Notes under the pieces: model-generated
Seen by the model: the letters and a program-made list of their open reading frames with translations, nothing else
What the model was told of the DNA's origin: nothing
Database searches by the model: none
Shown: positions 24,120-32,265 of the stretch, piece by piece
How positions within the stretch are numbered: position 1 is the first letter of the stretch
Layout of the letters: every line of letters starts with the position of its first letter
Translations under genes and position numbers: made by a program
NCBI RefSeq assembly: GCF_004358095.2
Contig: NZ_SMZJ02000002.1
Coordinates: 1-64,000, forward strand
DNA: 64,000 nt
Direction: 5' to 3'
Origin: Seonamhaeicola sediminis
GTDB taxonomy: Bacteria; Bacteroidota; Bacteroidia; Flavobacteriales; Flavobacteriaceae

Positions 24120-26204
24120 ATGAGAAAATATATGGCTTTGTGCCTTAATATTTTGTTTGTTAGTTTAACATACTCCCAAACAAAACAGGACAGTACTGTT
24201 ACAAAAACAACACAATTACCTGATGTAATTGTAACAGGAAATTCAAATACAGACCCCACACATAGTACTGTTAAAAATGACTACCATAAAAAAGGTACGC
24301 AACCCAAAAATGTAGCAGATTTATTTTCTGAAATAAATGGATTCTCTCTAATAAAACGTGGTAATTATGCAATTGATCCAACCTTTAGAGCATCGGCTTA
24401 TGAGCAATTAAATGTGATGTATGATGGTGGCACCAAAGCGTTACATGCCTGCCCTAATAGAATGGATCCAATTACTACTCATGTAATACCAGAAGAAATT
24501 GAAAAAATTGAAGTAGTAAAAGGCCCTTACACTGTAAGATACGGTGCTACTTTTGGAGGTATTGTAAACATGGTAACCAAAGACCACAATACTCTAGAAA
24601 ATGGATTTCATGGAAAAGCTTCTGCCGGCTATGAAACCAATGGCAATGCTCTTGTTAATATGCTTCAATTACAGCATGTTTCCTCTAAATTCAATATTTC
24701 CGGAAATATAGGTTACAGAGATTTTGAAGACTATGAAGATGGTGATAATAATGCCATTCCCTCTGCTTTTAAAAGTACAGATTATGGATTAAAATTAGGA
24801 TATAACCTTTCTGAAAAACAATATTTACAAGGTCATTGGCGACAATCGTTTGGAAGAGACATCAAGCATGCTGCATTACCAATGGATACCGAGTATGACA
24901 ATAGCACCATTGTTTCATTAGATTATAAAGCTGAGGGTATTTCGAATACTTTAAAAGGAATTACTGTAAAAGGATTTTACAGCTATGTTGATCACTTAAT
25001 GACCAATGAAAACAGACCTAATTTCAATATGGTTTTTGCATCTTCTCCAGTGAATTCAACCACTATTGGCGGAAAAATAGAAACTCATTGGCTATTTAAT
25101 AAAATGAACCTCTTCATTGGTACCGACGCTAATTTAATTGGAAGAGAAGGAACGCGCACACGTACCATTAAAATGATGAATGGCAATATGCTTCCAGAAC
25201 CCATAGTAAGGCAAGATAAAATTTGGCAAGATGCCAGTTTAAATGATATTGGTTTGTTTTCTGAAGCTAAATATCAAATTAACAAAACAACTTTTACAGC
25301 TGGTTTACGTTTAGATTTAGTAAATACTAATGCAAAAGATTTGGAAGATGACTTTGCCTCAATTTATGGAAATGATGTACGGCAGAGCGAAACTAATTTT
25401 AGTGGAACCATGTCTATAAAACAAAAAATTTCCAACAACACAATCATGGAAGTGGCTTATGGGCGTGGCGTTAGAACAGCCAATATGATTGAACGTTATA
25501 TCAATCATTTTACAGTTGGTCAAGACAGCTTTGAATATTTAGGAAACCCATTATTAAAACCAGAAATTAATAATCAATTTGAAATTGGTTTTAAAGGATA
25601 TTCCCAGATAAATGCATTTAATAATTTCACTTATCAACTATCTGCTTTTTATAGTGTCTATGACAATTATATTTCTGCCATTATAGACCCCTCTATTCCT
25701 AGAAAGTTCATGCCAATGCAACAACCCCAGTTCACTAAAGTGTTTATAAACATTGATGATGCCTATAAAACGGGACTAGAGTTTATGGTTAAGTTTAATT
25801 TTCTAAAGAGTTTTTATATTCAAAATCAATCAGCTTATGTAAGGACTAAGAATAAGGATTTTGGTGAGTCTCTACCGTTAAATCCTCCATTTACTTCAAC
25901 GTTTATTTGGGGTATAGATAAAGAATTTTATTGGGCTAAGATTTTATACAACGTTACTTCAAGACAATCTCATATAGCTCCATCATTTGGAGAAATAGAA
26001 ACTCCAAGTTTTGAAACTTTAGATGTAAAATTAGGCGCTACCTTGTTTGAAAAATTCACACTAGGAGTTGCTTGTTTAAACCTTTTTGATGAGACCTACA
26101 CCAATCATTTAAATTTTTCCTACAGAAATCAAGCAGACTTTAATATGAGCCCAATTACAGAACCAGGGCGAAATTTTACAGCGTTCCTTCAATATAAGTT
26201 CTAA
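24120..26204 (+). CDS. TonB-dependent receptor, OprC-like copper uptake
   Basis: A 694-residue outer-membrane receptor. The signal peptide ends near LTYSQ; the plug region includes LPDVIVTGN and the sequence HACPNRMDP followed by IEKIEVVKGPYTVRYG. The barrel ends in the typical FTAFLQYKF. The pair Cys111 and Met115 in CPNRM matches the CxxxM copper site of Pseudomonas OprC, so copper is the likely cargo, imported with TonB energy. The rest of the copper site (HxM in the barrel) was not identified with certainty. It is probably cotranscribed with the small cysteine protein and controlled by the palindromic promoter at 23602-23647. Confidence 0.85.
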   Translation: MRKYMALCLNILFVSLTYSQTKQDSTVTKTTQLPDVIVTGNSNTDPTHSTVKNDYHKKGTQPKNVADLFSEINGFSLIKRGNYAIDPTFRASAYEQLNVMYDGGTKALHACPNRMDPITTHVIPEEIEKIEVVKGPYTVRYGATFGGIVNMVTKDHNTLENGFHGKASAGYETNGNALVNMLQLQHVSSKFNISGNIGYRDFEDYEDGDNNAIPSAFKSTDYGLKLGYNLSEKQYLQGHWRQSFGRDIKHAALPMDTEYDNSTIVSLDYKAEGISNTLKGITVKGFYSYVDHLMTNENRPNFNMVFASSPVNSTTIGGKIETHWLFNKMNLFIGTDANLIGREGTRTRTIKMMNGNMLPEPIVRQDKIWQDASLNDIGLFSEAKYQINKTTFTAGLRLDLVNTNAKDLEDDFASIYGNDVRQSETNFSGTMSIKQKISNNTIMEVAYGRGVRTANMIERYINHFTVGQDSFEYLGNPLLKPEINNQFEIGFKGYSQINAFNNFTYQLSAFYSVYDNYISAIIDPSIPRKFMPMQQPQFTKVFINIDDAYKTGLEFMVKFNFLKSFYIQNQSAYVRTKNKDFGESLPLNPPFTSTFIWGIDKEFYWAKILYNVTSRQSHIAPSFGEIETPSFETLDVKLGATLFEKFTLGVACLNLFDETYTNHLNFSYRNQADFNMSPITEPGRNFTAFLQYKF

Positions 26205-26247
26205 ACTTTTGGTCACACATTAGAACTCTACTTTTATTGGCAAATTA

Positions 26248-26282
26248 AAGAAAAAGCATTTCATATGAAGTGCTTTTTCTTT
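26248..26282 (+). terminator. Terminator after the OprC-like receptor
   Basis: AAAGAAAAAGCA(T)TTC and GAA(G)TGCTTTTTCTTT form a long A/T-rich hairpin around ATAT, about 44 bases after the stop, ending in T-rich sequence. Confidence 0.8.
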
Positions 26283-26323
26283 GATTTAAATTTATTGATA
26301 AAGTTGTATCTTTAAAATAAAAA

Positions 26324-27073
26324 ATGTGCAAAAACCTTTGTTTATTAATTATTGCTCTTTTTTGGAACTTTAGCTGCAGTAAAGACATTAACGCCAATGA
26401 TATGGGGTTTCTTGAAAACCTAGATACTCCCCAAGAAAACAATAATACCAATAACCAATCAAATTTTAAACTATTATCTTTAGGCGATAGTTATACTATT
26501 GGTGAGGGTGTTTGTGATACCTGTAGTTTTCCTGAACAATTAAAAGATAAATTAAAATCTGAAATGGGTACAGACAAGACTTTTGATTTAAAAATAGTTG
26601 CACAAACTGGATGGCCTACAAACAAATTAATCAATGCTATTAATGATGAAAATTTAATCAAAGATTATGATTTAGTTACTTTACTCATTGGTGTTAATAA
26701 TCAATTTCAAGGACTTTCATTTTCTATTTTTGAACGAGAGTTTTCTCAATTGGTAGATAAATCTATTGCACTAGCAAAAGGTGACAAATCTAATATCATT
26801 GTTATTTCAATACCTGATTACACTTTTACTCCGTATGGATCTAATTTTGCAAGCTCTGTTAATGTAAGCGCTCAAATAGATACTTATAATACATTTATCC
26901 AATCGTATTGTAACACTAATAATATTGACTTTGTAAACATTACAGACATGAGCAGAACAGGATTAACAAACACCTCTTTGGTTGCAGATGATGGTTTACA
27001 TCTCTCAGCACTGGCTTACAATAGAGTTGCTAATCTCCTTTTACCTTTAGCACTCGAAAAATTAAAAGATTAA
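26324..27073 (+). CDS. SGNH/GDSL-type hydrolase lipoprotein
   Basis: A 249-residue secreted esterase-like protein. The signal ends with a lipobox around Cys18 (NFSC). The SGNH blocks are visible: Ser56 in LSLGDSY, Gly in QTGWPTNK, Asn in LLIGVNNQF and Asp/His in DDGLHLSALAY near the C-terminus. It probably hydrolyses an ester of a lipid, acylated sugar or polysaccharide in the periplasm or at the cell surface. A Cys pair CDTC near residues 64-67 could form a disulfide. TATCTTTA just upstream is one base from a -7 box. Substrate unknown. Confidence 0.85.
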   Translation: MCKNLCLLIIALFWNFSCSKDINANDMGFLENLDTPQENNNTNNQSNFKLLSLGDSYTIGEGVCDTCSFPEQLKDKLKSEMGTDKTFDLKIVAQTGWPTNKLINAINDENLIKDYDLVTLLIGVNNQFQGLSFSIFEREFSQLVDKSIALAKGDKSNIIVISIPDYTFTPYGSNFASSVNVSAQIDTYNTFIQSYCNTNNIDFVNITDMSRTGLTNTSLVADDGLHLSALAYNRVANLLLPLALEKLKD

Positions 27074-27132
27074 TAGATTCTACGCTACTAAAATTGCTTA
27101 TATGATACAGCTTTTTTGTTTACATTTACTTT

Positions 27133-28056
27133 ATGCTTTCTTCTAGAAAAAGATTAGACCACGCCTACAAAAGCTCTAAAATTATTGCTTTTGATGACAA
27201 CAGCAAATTCATTCTCTTTAGTGATTGCCACCGCGGCGATAATAGTTTTGCAGACGACTTTGCGAACAACCGAAACATCTATTTTCATGCCTTAAAACAT
27301 TACTATCAAGAGGGATTCCAGTACTGTGAACTGGGCGATGGTGATGAACTATGGGAGAATACTTCGTTCTCCTCTATTTTACATGCGCATAAAAATATAT
27401 TCTTGCTCATGCGTAAATTTCATAAAGAAAAAAAACTACATATGATTTGGGGTAACCATGATATGGTATACAGAAATCCAGACTATGTTAAAAAAAATCT
27501 TGCCAACTACTTCGACCCAAAAGTTGGTAAACACGTTGAGCTTTTAGGAGATATCAACTATCATGAAGGAATTGTTTTAAAGCATAGTAACACAGGCCAA
27601 GAACTATTTTTAACCCATGGTCATCAAGCCGATTGGTGGAACTATCTTTTCTGGAAATGGAGCCGCTTTATGGTGCGTGTTCTTTGGAAACCTTTAAATG
27701 TTATGGGGATTGCAGATCCTACAAGTCCTGCAAAAAACTATAAAGAGTTGATAAAAGTAGAGCGGCGTACCAAAAAATGGATTACAGAAAACAACAATCT
27801 TTTAACTATTGTTGGACACACCCATCGTCCACGTTTTCCAGAACCAGGAGACATTGCTTTTTTTAATGATGGTAGTTGTGTACACCCTCGTAGTATTACT
27901 GGTTTAGAAATTGAAAACGGAGCTATATCATTAATTAAATGGCAAATTGCCACCAGGGATGACGGCACATTACATATTTTAAGGGTGCTTTTAGAAGGCC
28001 CAACAAAACTTCAAGATTATAAAACTCAATTAAACTTTAGTGACAACTATACTTAG
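27133..28056 (+). CDS. Metallophosphoesterase
   Basis: A 307-residue cytoplasmic calcineurin-type phosphoesterase. All five metal-binding blocks are seen in order: SDCHRGD (51-57), LGDGDELWE, WGNHD, LTHGHQ and VGHTHRP. The spacing recalls UDP-2,3-diacylglucosamine hydrolases (LpxH), but the long insertion between GNHD and the HGH block and the lack of lipid-binding features leave the substrate open. Its last 17 bases overlap the next gene's GTG start, so the two are translationally coupled. Confidence 0.88.
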   Translation: MLSSRKRLDHAYKSSKIIAFDDNSKFILFSDCHRGDNSFADDFANNRNIYFHALKHYYQEGFQYCELGDGDELWENTSFSSILHAHKNIFLLMRKFHKEKKLHMIWGNHDMVYRNPDYVKKNLANYFDPKVGKHVELLGDINYHEGIVLKHSNTGQELFLTHGHQADWWNYLFWKWSRFMVRVLWKPLNVMGIADPTSPAKNYKELIKVERRTKKWITENNNLLTIVGHTHRPRFPEPGDIAFFNDGSCVHPRSITGLEIENGAISLIKWQIATRDDGTLHILRVLLEGPTKLQDYKTQLNFSDNYT

Positions 28057-28843
28057 AAAACGATATGAAGGCTTTTTACATACATCATATTTATGGAAAA
28101 GTGATAGTGTTTTTGGGTTAAAACAATTTGAAATTGAATCATATTCCTCAGAAATTCATATAACCATTGACCCCTCACTACGCCTAGGTAAATACATAGA
28201 GCGTTTTGTTTCTTTTGAACTGAAGCAACAAAACAAAATTGAAGTTTTAGCCGAAAACATTCAAATACAAAAGGACAAAATAACTATAGGTGAATTAGAC
28301 TTTTTGTTTAGAAAAAATAAATCTTCTTTTCATCTTGAAGTTATCTATAAATTCTATTTGTACGATGATACTGTTGGAGGTTCTGAAATTGAACACTTTA
28401 TTGGTCCTAACCGGAAAGATTCTCTAATTGAAAAACTTAATAAGCTAAAAGAAAAACAGCTACCACTACTCTATTCTAAAGAATGCCAGCCTTATTTAGA
28501 AAAGTTAGGTTTAGAAGCTGCATCAATATTACAATACGTTTATTTTAAGGCTCAATTATTCTTACCTTATTCACATCAAAATATAAAGTTAAAAACACTA
28601 AATAATGCATGCGTAGAAGGTTTCTATATTAACCATAACCAGTTATTGGAATTTAAAGCGTGTAAATTTTATATTCCAAGTAAAAAAGATTGGTTGCTGA
28701 TTCCGAACACCAATGTAACATGGCTAAACTTTGAAGGTTTTAAAAACACTACAAAGGATTATTTAAAGAATGAATATTCAACCCTCTGTTGGATAAAATT
28801 CAAAAACGGTGCTGTAAAAAAAATGTTCTTAGTTTGGTGGTAA
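28040..28843 (+). CDS. DUF1853-like protein
   Basis: A 267-residue soluble protein. It starts with GTG at 28040 inside the metallophosphoesterase gene. Features that suggest DUF1853 are the aromatic-rich N-terminal half, the stretch FHLEVIYKFYLYDD (near 108-121) followed by GPNRKDSLIEKLNKL, and a Trp/Phe-rich end. The FHLEV...KFYL pattern recalls nuclease-fold proteins with a Glu-x-Lys core, though this is only a resemblance. Coupling to a phosphoesterase suggests a shared nucleotide- or nucleic-acid-related task. A strong hairpin overlaps its stop codon. Confidence 0.75.
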   Translation: MTTILRKRYEGFLHTSYLWKSDSVFGLKQFEIESYSSEIHITIDPSLRLGKYIERFVSFELKQQNKIEVLAENIQIQKDKITIGELDFLFRKNKSSFHLEVIYKFYLYDDTVGGSEIEHFIGPNRKDSLIEKLNKLKEKQLPLLYSKECQPYLEKLGLEAASILQYVYFKAQLFLPYSHQNIKLKTLNNACVEGFYINHNQLLEFKACKFYIPSKKDWLLIPNTNVTWLNFEGFKNTTKDYLKNEYSTLCWIKFKNGAVKKMFLVWW

Positions 28844-28855
28844 ACTAAGAACATT
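28822..28855 (+). terminator. Terminator hairpin overlapping the stop codon of the DUF1853-like gene
   Basis: AATGTTCTTAGTTT (28822-28835) and AAACTAAGAACATT (28842-28855) form a perfect 14-base-pair stem with loop GGTGGT. The stop codon at 28841-28843 lies at the loop edge. The sequence after it is only moderately T-rich. Confidence 0.75.
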
Positions 28856-28909
28856 AAATTTTAATCTAAGATACTTTTTTCCAATAACTATCAGAAAAAT
28901 AGTCATTCT

Positions 28910-29419
28910 TTACTCCTTAGGTAATCTTTCATCAATCATTTTAAGTGGCATTCCCTCCATTAAATCAAACACATCAATAATACTTCTAAAGGTATCTTCT
29001 TCTTCTGATTGTTCCGAAATAAACCATTGTAAAAATACTTCAGTGATTAAATCACCTTCTTTTCTTGCGGATTTAAATATTTTGAAAATAGATTCGGTCA
29101 CAGCTATCTCTTGCTCCAATCCCGTTTCATAAATTCCTCTTAAACTTTCAAAATCATTATTCACATTAGTAACATTTGGTGATATAGCAGCACCACCATT
29201 GTCATTTATAAATGTAAATATTTTCATAGCATGCTCACGTTCCTCTTCTGCTTGTTTATAGAAAAAAGCTTTACTGTTAAGTAATTCACGTTGATCACAC
29301 CAAGATGCCATGGCTAGATATGAAGCCGAAGCTTTCATCTCCATACCAATCTGGTTATTTAATAAATCCATCACATCTGGATGAATTGACATTTGTTTTC
29401 TTATTGCTGTTGTATTCAT
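28910..29419 (-). CDS. ftnA: Ferritin
   Basis: A 169-residue iron-storage protein that forms a 24-subunit cage. The four-helix bundle has the ferroxidase residues of bacterial ferritin: Glu in GMEMKASASYLAM (helix A), the EEEREHAMK block (helix B) and Glu/Gln positions in EQEIAVTESIF and WFISEQSEEE (helices C and D). No heme-binding Met of bacterioferritin type is evident, so non-heme ferritin is preferred. TAACTTTG (minus strand, 29437-29444) with a TTG 21 bases further upstream is a fair promoter. No Fur-like site was seen close by. Confidence 0.95.
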   Translation of the reverse strand: MNTTAIRKQMSIHPDVMDLLNNQIGMEMKASASYLAMASWCDQRELLNSKAFFYKQAEEEREHAMKIFTFINDNGGAAISPNVTNVNNDFESLRGIYETGLEQEIAVTESIFKIFKSARKEGDLITEVFLQWFISEQSEEEDTFRSIIDVFDLMEGMPLKMIDERLPKE

Positions 29420-29436
29420 AACTATTCTATTTTTAT

Positions 29437-29468
29437 CAAAGTTACGACAAAAACAGTGCTTAAACCAA
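29437..29468 (-). promoter_or_regulatory. Promoter of the ferritin gene
   Basis: On the minus strand TTG (29466-29468), 21 bases, then TAACTTTG (29437-29444), 18 bases upstream of the start codon. Confidence 0.6.
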
Positions 29469-29480
29469 TTTGTTTAAAAT

Positions 29481-29515
29481 TTAAAAAAAGTCTAAATAAA
29501 TTTAAAATTTAGACT
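29481..29515 (-). terminator. Terminator overlapping the stop of the 100-residue gene
   Basis: On the minus strand AGTCTAAAT and ATTTAGACT (29507-29515 and 29489-29497) form a 9-base-pair stem followed by CTTTTTTTAA. The stop codon at 29509-29511 lies within the first arm. Confidence 0.75.
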
Positions 29516-29811
29516 AAAACAGGTTTGAAATCTAAAAAAAATAGTGCAATCTCCTCCTTTAGCTTTAATAATTGAGGGATTTCTAAGAAGATTAAATGTT
29601 GTTTATCAGCTACAAAAAGCAAAACAAAATTCTCATTATTAATAATTTTATTGAGTGTGTTAATAGTGGTTAATCCATTTATCTTACGCCTTAATTCTAA
29701 CATTTGAGGAAACGTTAATTGAATCTCTTTATTGGGCGTCACTAAAACGTACTTACAAAACGTAGATTGCCTTATTTGATAGCTATTTTGTATGTTAGTT
29801 TCTAAATTCAC
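29509..29811 (-). CDS. Conserved-type small hypothetical protein
   Basis: A 100-residue protein with no signal peptide, membrane segment or known motif. It starts NLETNIQNSYQIRQSTFCKYV and alternates predicted strands and helices, with two LxxLxxxI helices (MLELRRKINGL and QLLKLKEEIALFF) that look like a duplicated unit of strand-helix type. A TATATTTG box (29816-29823, minus strand) lies only five bases before the ATG, so the mRNA may be leaderless or the true start may be slightly downstream. A terminator hairpin overlaps its stop. I do not recognise the family. Confidence 0.6.
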   Translation of the reverse strand: MNLETNIQNSYQIRQSTFCKYVLVTPNKEIQLTFPQMLELRRKINGLTTINTLNKIINNENFVLLFVADKQHLIFLEIPQLLKLKEEIALFFLDFKPVLV

Positions 29812-29933
29812 TATACAAATATAACTTTAATTTAGAATAAATAAAAATAATGGTTACTAAAACAATCAATGACTTTCTATAAACACCCTCTTTATAAAAT
29901 GGGAATATTCATTTATATAGGAACATTGTAAAT

Positions 29934-30263
29934 TTAACTCTCTGGAGCTAACTCAACTTCGAGACCTTCCATTTCTGGGGTTAACTGAATTTGACATCCT
30001 AAACGAGAGTTAGTCCTAACATCAAAAGCTTCAGATAACATAGCTTCTTCATCATCGCTCATAGGAGGTAATTCATTATTACTATTTATATAACATTGGC
30101 ATGAAGCACACATAGCCATCCCTCCACAAACACCAATAGTGCCTTCTGGTGCTAACTCATATGACCTAACCACTTCCATTAAATTCATAGCCATGTCTGT
30201 TGGGGCTAAAATTTCATGTTTTATTCCTTCTCTATCTGTTACTTTTATTTTTACATCAACCAT
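29934..30263 (-). CDS. 2Fe-2S ferredoxin
   Basis: The ATG at 30263 gives 109 residues; a TTG four codons earlier is less likely. It is an adrenodoxin/Isc-type [2Fe-2S] ferredoxin with ligands Cys46, Cys52, Cys55 and Cys90 in the CX5CX2C...C arrangement (GVCGGMAMCASCQC, then LGCQIQL). Such proteins carry electrons in iron-sulfur cluster assembly or to oxygenases. It lies downstream of the complex I cluster on the same strand but about 200 bases away, so it is probably a separate unit. Its partner reductase is not in the window. Confidence 0.9.
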   Translation of the reverse strand: MVDVKIKVTDREGIKHEILAPTDMAMNLMEVVRSYELAPEGTIGVCGGMAMCASCQCYINSNNELPPMSDDEEAMLSEAFDVRTNSRLGCQIQLTPEMEGLEVELAPES

Positions 30264-30469
30264 AACAAAAAACAATAATTTTTATTTTTCAAATAGAATG
30301 AGCCGTCAAAAATAAAATTATTTTTACTTAAATTTTATTTTTTAAATCAATTATTTCTATCGATTTAATAGGATTAAGTTATACCAAAATATAACTCTTT
30401 AAATATCTGCTATTTACAACAAATACGTGGAGAAAAAATAATGAAGTAAGGGCTATATATAGTGTTTAT

Positions 30470-30814
30470 TCAATCCTTATTTTCAAAACTACTACCATTA
30501 TTCCAATATTGCGGTTTTGAGTCTTTCGTTTCTTGATTCCAATAATCTTGGGTAACTTTTTTACCATCAAAAGTTTCTAATTTGCGTTGAAAAACCCAGA
30601 TGGTTGGATTAAACACCATATCGGTAACGCCAATGGTATAAAGTTGCGGGTCTTCTCCAGATTTTCTTTTATCCTCCTGTACAAGGACCTCAAAACCATT
30701 ATACTCTAAAAGACTTTTAAGAAAATCTCGCCTATCAGCAGTTATTCCTTTTTCAACAAAAGTAACCCGAGTATCTTCAATACTGCCAAACATATGTTTG
30801 CCTGCTAATGCCAT
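30470..30814 (-). CDS. Small hypothetical protein at the end of the nuo cluster
   Basis: A 114-residue soluble protein starting MALAGKHMFGSIEDTRV, three bases after the nuoN stop, so it is cotranscribed with complex I. It has one helix-rich N-terminal half (ADRRDFLKSLLEYNGF) and a beta-rich C-terminal half with many aromatic residues (NPTIWVFQRKL, TQDYWNQE). There are no cysteines or membrane spans. Its position suggests a role linked to complex I or simply read-through expression. Family not recognised. Confidence 0.7.
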   Translation of the reverse strand: MALAGKHMFGSIEDTRVTFVEKGITADRRDFLKSLLEYNGFEVLVQEDKRKSGEDPQLYTIGVTDMVFNPTIWVFQRKLETFDGKKVTQDYWNQETKDSKPQYWNNGSSFENKD

Positions 30815-30817
30815 AAT

Positions 30818-32248
30818 TTAGTTTAAAAAGCTTTTACTTAATTCATGAATATAATTGTATAATGGGCTATACAAGCCAATAACCAAAATGCCAACTGCTG
30901 TAATAAGCAAACCTAATTTCATATAAATTTTACTTTTGAAATATGGAATAGCATTCTCATTTTTTCTTAGAAACATAGCTCTAACTACCAATAAATAATA
31001 GTATAATGATATTGTAACATTAACCACCGCTAAGAAAACGAGCAAATAATAACCTTTACTTGCAGCTGCAGTGAATAGAAAGAATTTCCCAAAAAAACCT
31101 GCAACTGGAGGAATGCCAGCTAATGAGAATAAAGCTAGCATCATTACCAAACTTAAATTAGGATTGGTTCTGTATAAACCTTCATAGTCTTTCATATTTT
31201 CTTTTCCCGTTTGAAGTGAAATAGCTTGAACCACCCCAAAAGCTGCCAAATTTGAGAACACATAAATTAACACAAAGTAAACTACAGTTGCTATACCTAG
31301 TTGATTTCCCGTTATCATTCCCAACAGAATAAAACCAGCTTGTGCAATAGATGAAAAAGCTAAAAAGCGTTTCATGTTTTGCTGCCTTAGTGCAAATAGA
31401 TTACCAATAAACATGGTTATTATAGCAATGACATAAATGATATTCTCCCAAATTGCCATTAAAGGTTTTAGAACGGTAAAGAGCAAAATCATTAATATAA
31501 AAACTGCAGCTCCTTTTGAAATGACGGATAAATAAGCAGCGATACTTATTGGAGCACCTTCATAAACATCAGCAGTCCAGAAATGAAATGGCACTAATGA
31601 TATTTTAAATCCTAAACCTGCAAAGAATAAAACAAAACCTAAAATGGTAAGATTATTTGAAGTTATAATCTCAGAAATTTCAATAAAATAAATAGACCCT
31701 GTTGTTGCGTAGAGTATGGAAATACCAAACAGCGAAACTCCAGACGCCAATGCTGCAGAAAGTATTAACTTAATACCCGATTCACTCGATATCCGTTTAG
31801 TAATATCATAGGCCGCCAAAGCAGCTACGGGTAATGTGGACAACTCTAAACCCAAATAAAACATAAGGAAATCTCCAGCTGAAATCATAAAATACATTCC
31901 TAGCAAAGATGAAAAAAGAAGCATAAAAAACTCCGTTCCCCTTTGTTGGTGCAATATCTTTTCTTCAATCCAATCGCCTGATTGTAAAAGCAAAATCAAC
32001 ACACCAATATTTAATACACTCTTGAAGAATTTGATGAGTTCATTGGTATGGAACATACCTCCAAATAAATCTCCATAATCCATCTTTAAAAAGCCTACAA
32101 TGGTATGAATTCCAAACAAGAAAATAGCCAAATGAACAATACTGTTCTTTTTATTATTTGCTATAGACACTTCGGCTACCAACAACAATAAGGTTATTGC
32201 TAAAAGTATTATTTCATGCCTCATTAATAAAAAACTACTAAAATCCAT
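30818..32248 (-). CDS. nuoN: Complex I subunit N, proton-pumping
   Basis: A 476-residue antiporter-like membrane subunit with about 14 helices. It carries the proton-channel residues expected of NuoN: a glutamate in GLELSTLPVAALAA (TMH5 region) and lysine-bearing helices around GFKISLVPFHFWTADVYEGAP and KRFLAFSSIAQAG. It is the last nuo gene, 17 bases after nuoM. Together with NuoL and NuoM it moves protons across the inner membrane as quinone is reduced. Confidence 0.96.
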   Translation of the reverse strand: MDFSSFLLMRHEIILLAITLLLLVAEVSIANNKKNSIVHLAIFLFGIHTIVGFLKMDYGDLFGGMFHTNELIKFFKSVLNIGVLILLLQSGDWIEEKILHQQRGTEFFMLLFSSLLGMYFMISAGDFLMFYLGLELSTLPVAALAAYDITKRISSESGIKLILSAALASGVSLFGISILYATTGSIYFIEISEIITSNNLTILGFVLFFAGLGFKISLVPFHFWTADVYEGAPISIAAYLSVISKGAAVFILMILLFTVLKPLMAIWENIIYVIAIITMFIGNLFALRQQNMKRFLAFSSIAQAGFILLGMITGNQLGIATVVYFVLIYVFSNLAAFGVVQAISLQTGKENMKDYEGLYRTNPNLSLVMMLALFSLAGIPPVAGFFGKFFLFTAAASKGYYLLVFLAVVNVTISLYYYLLVVRAMFLRKNENAIPYFKSKIYMKLGLLITAVGILVIGLYSPLYNYIHELSKSFLN

Positions 32249-32265
32249 TATTTGTTTTTTAACTT

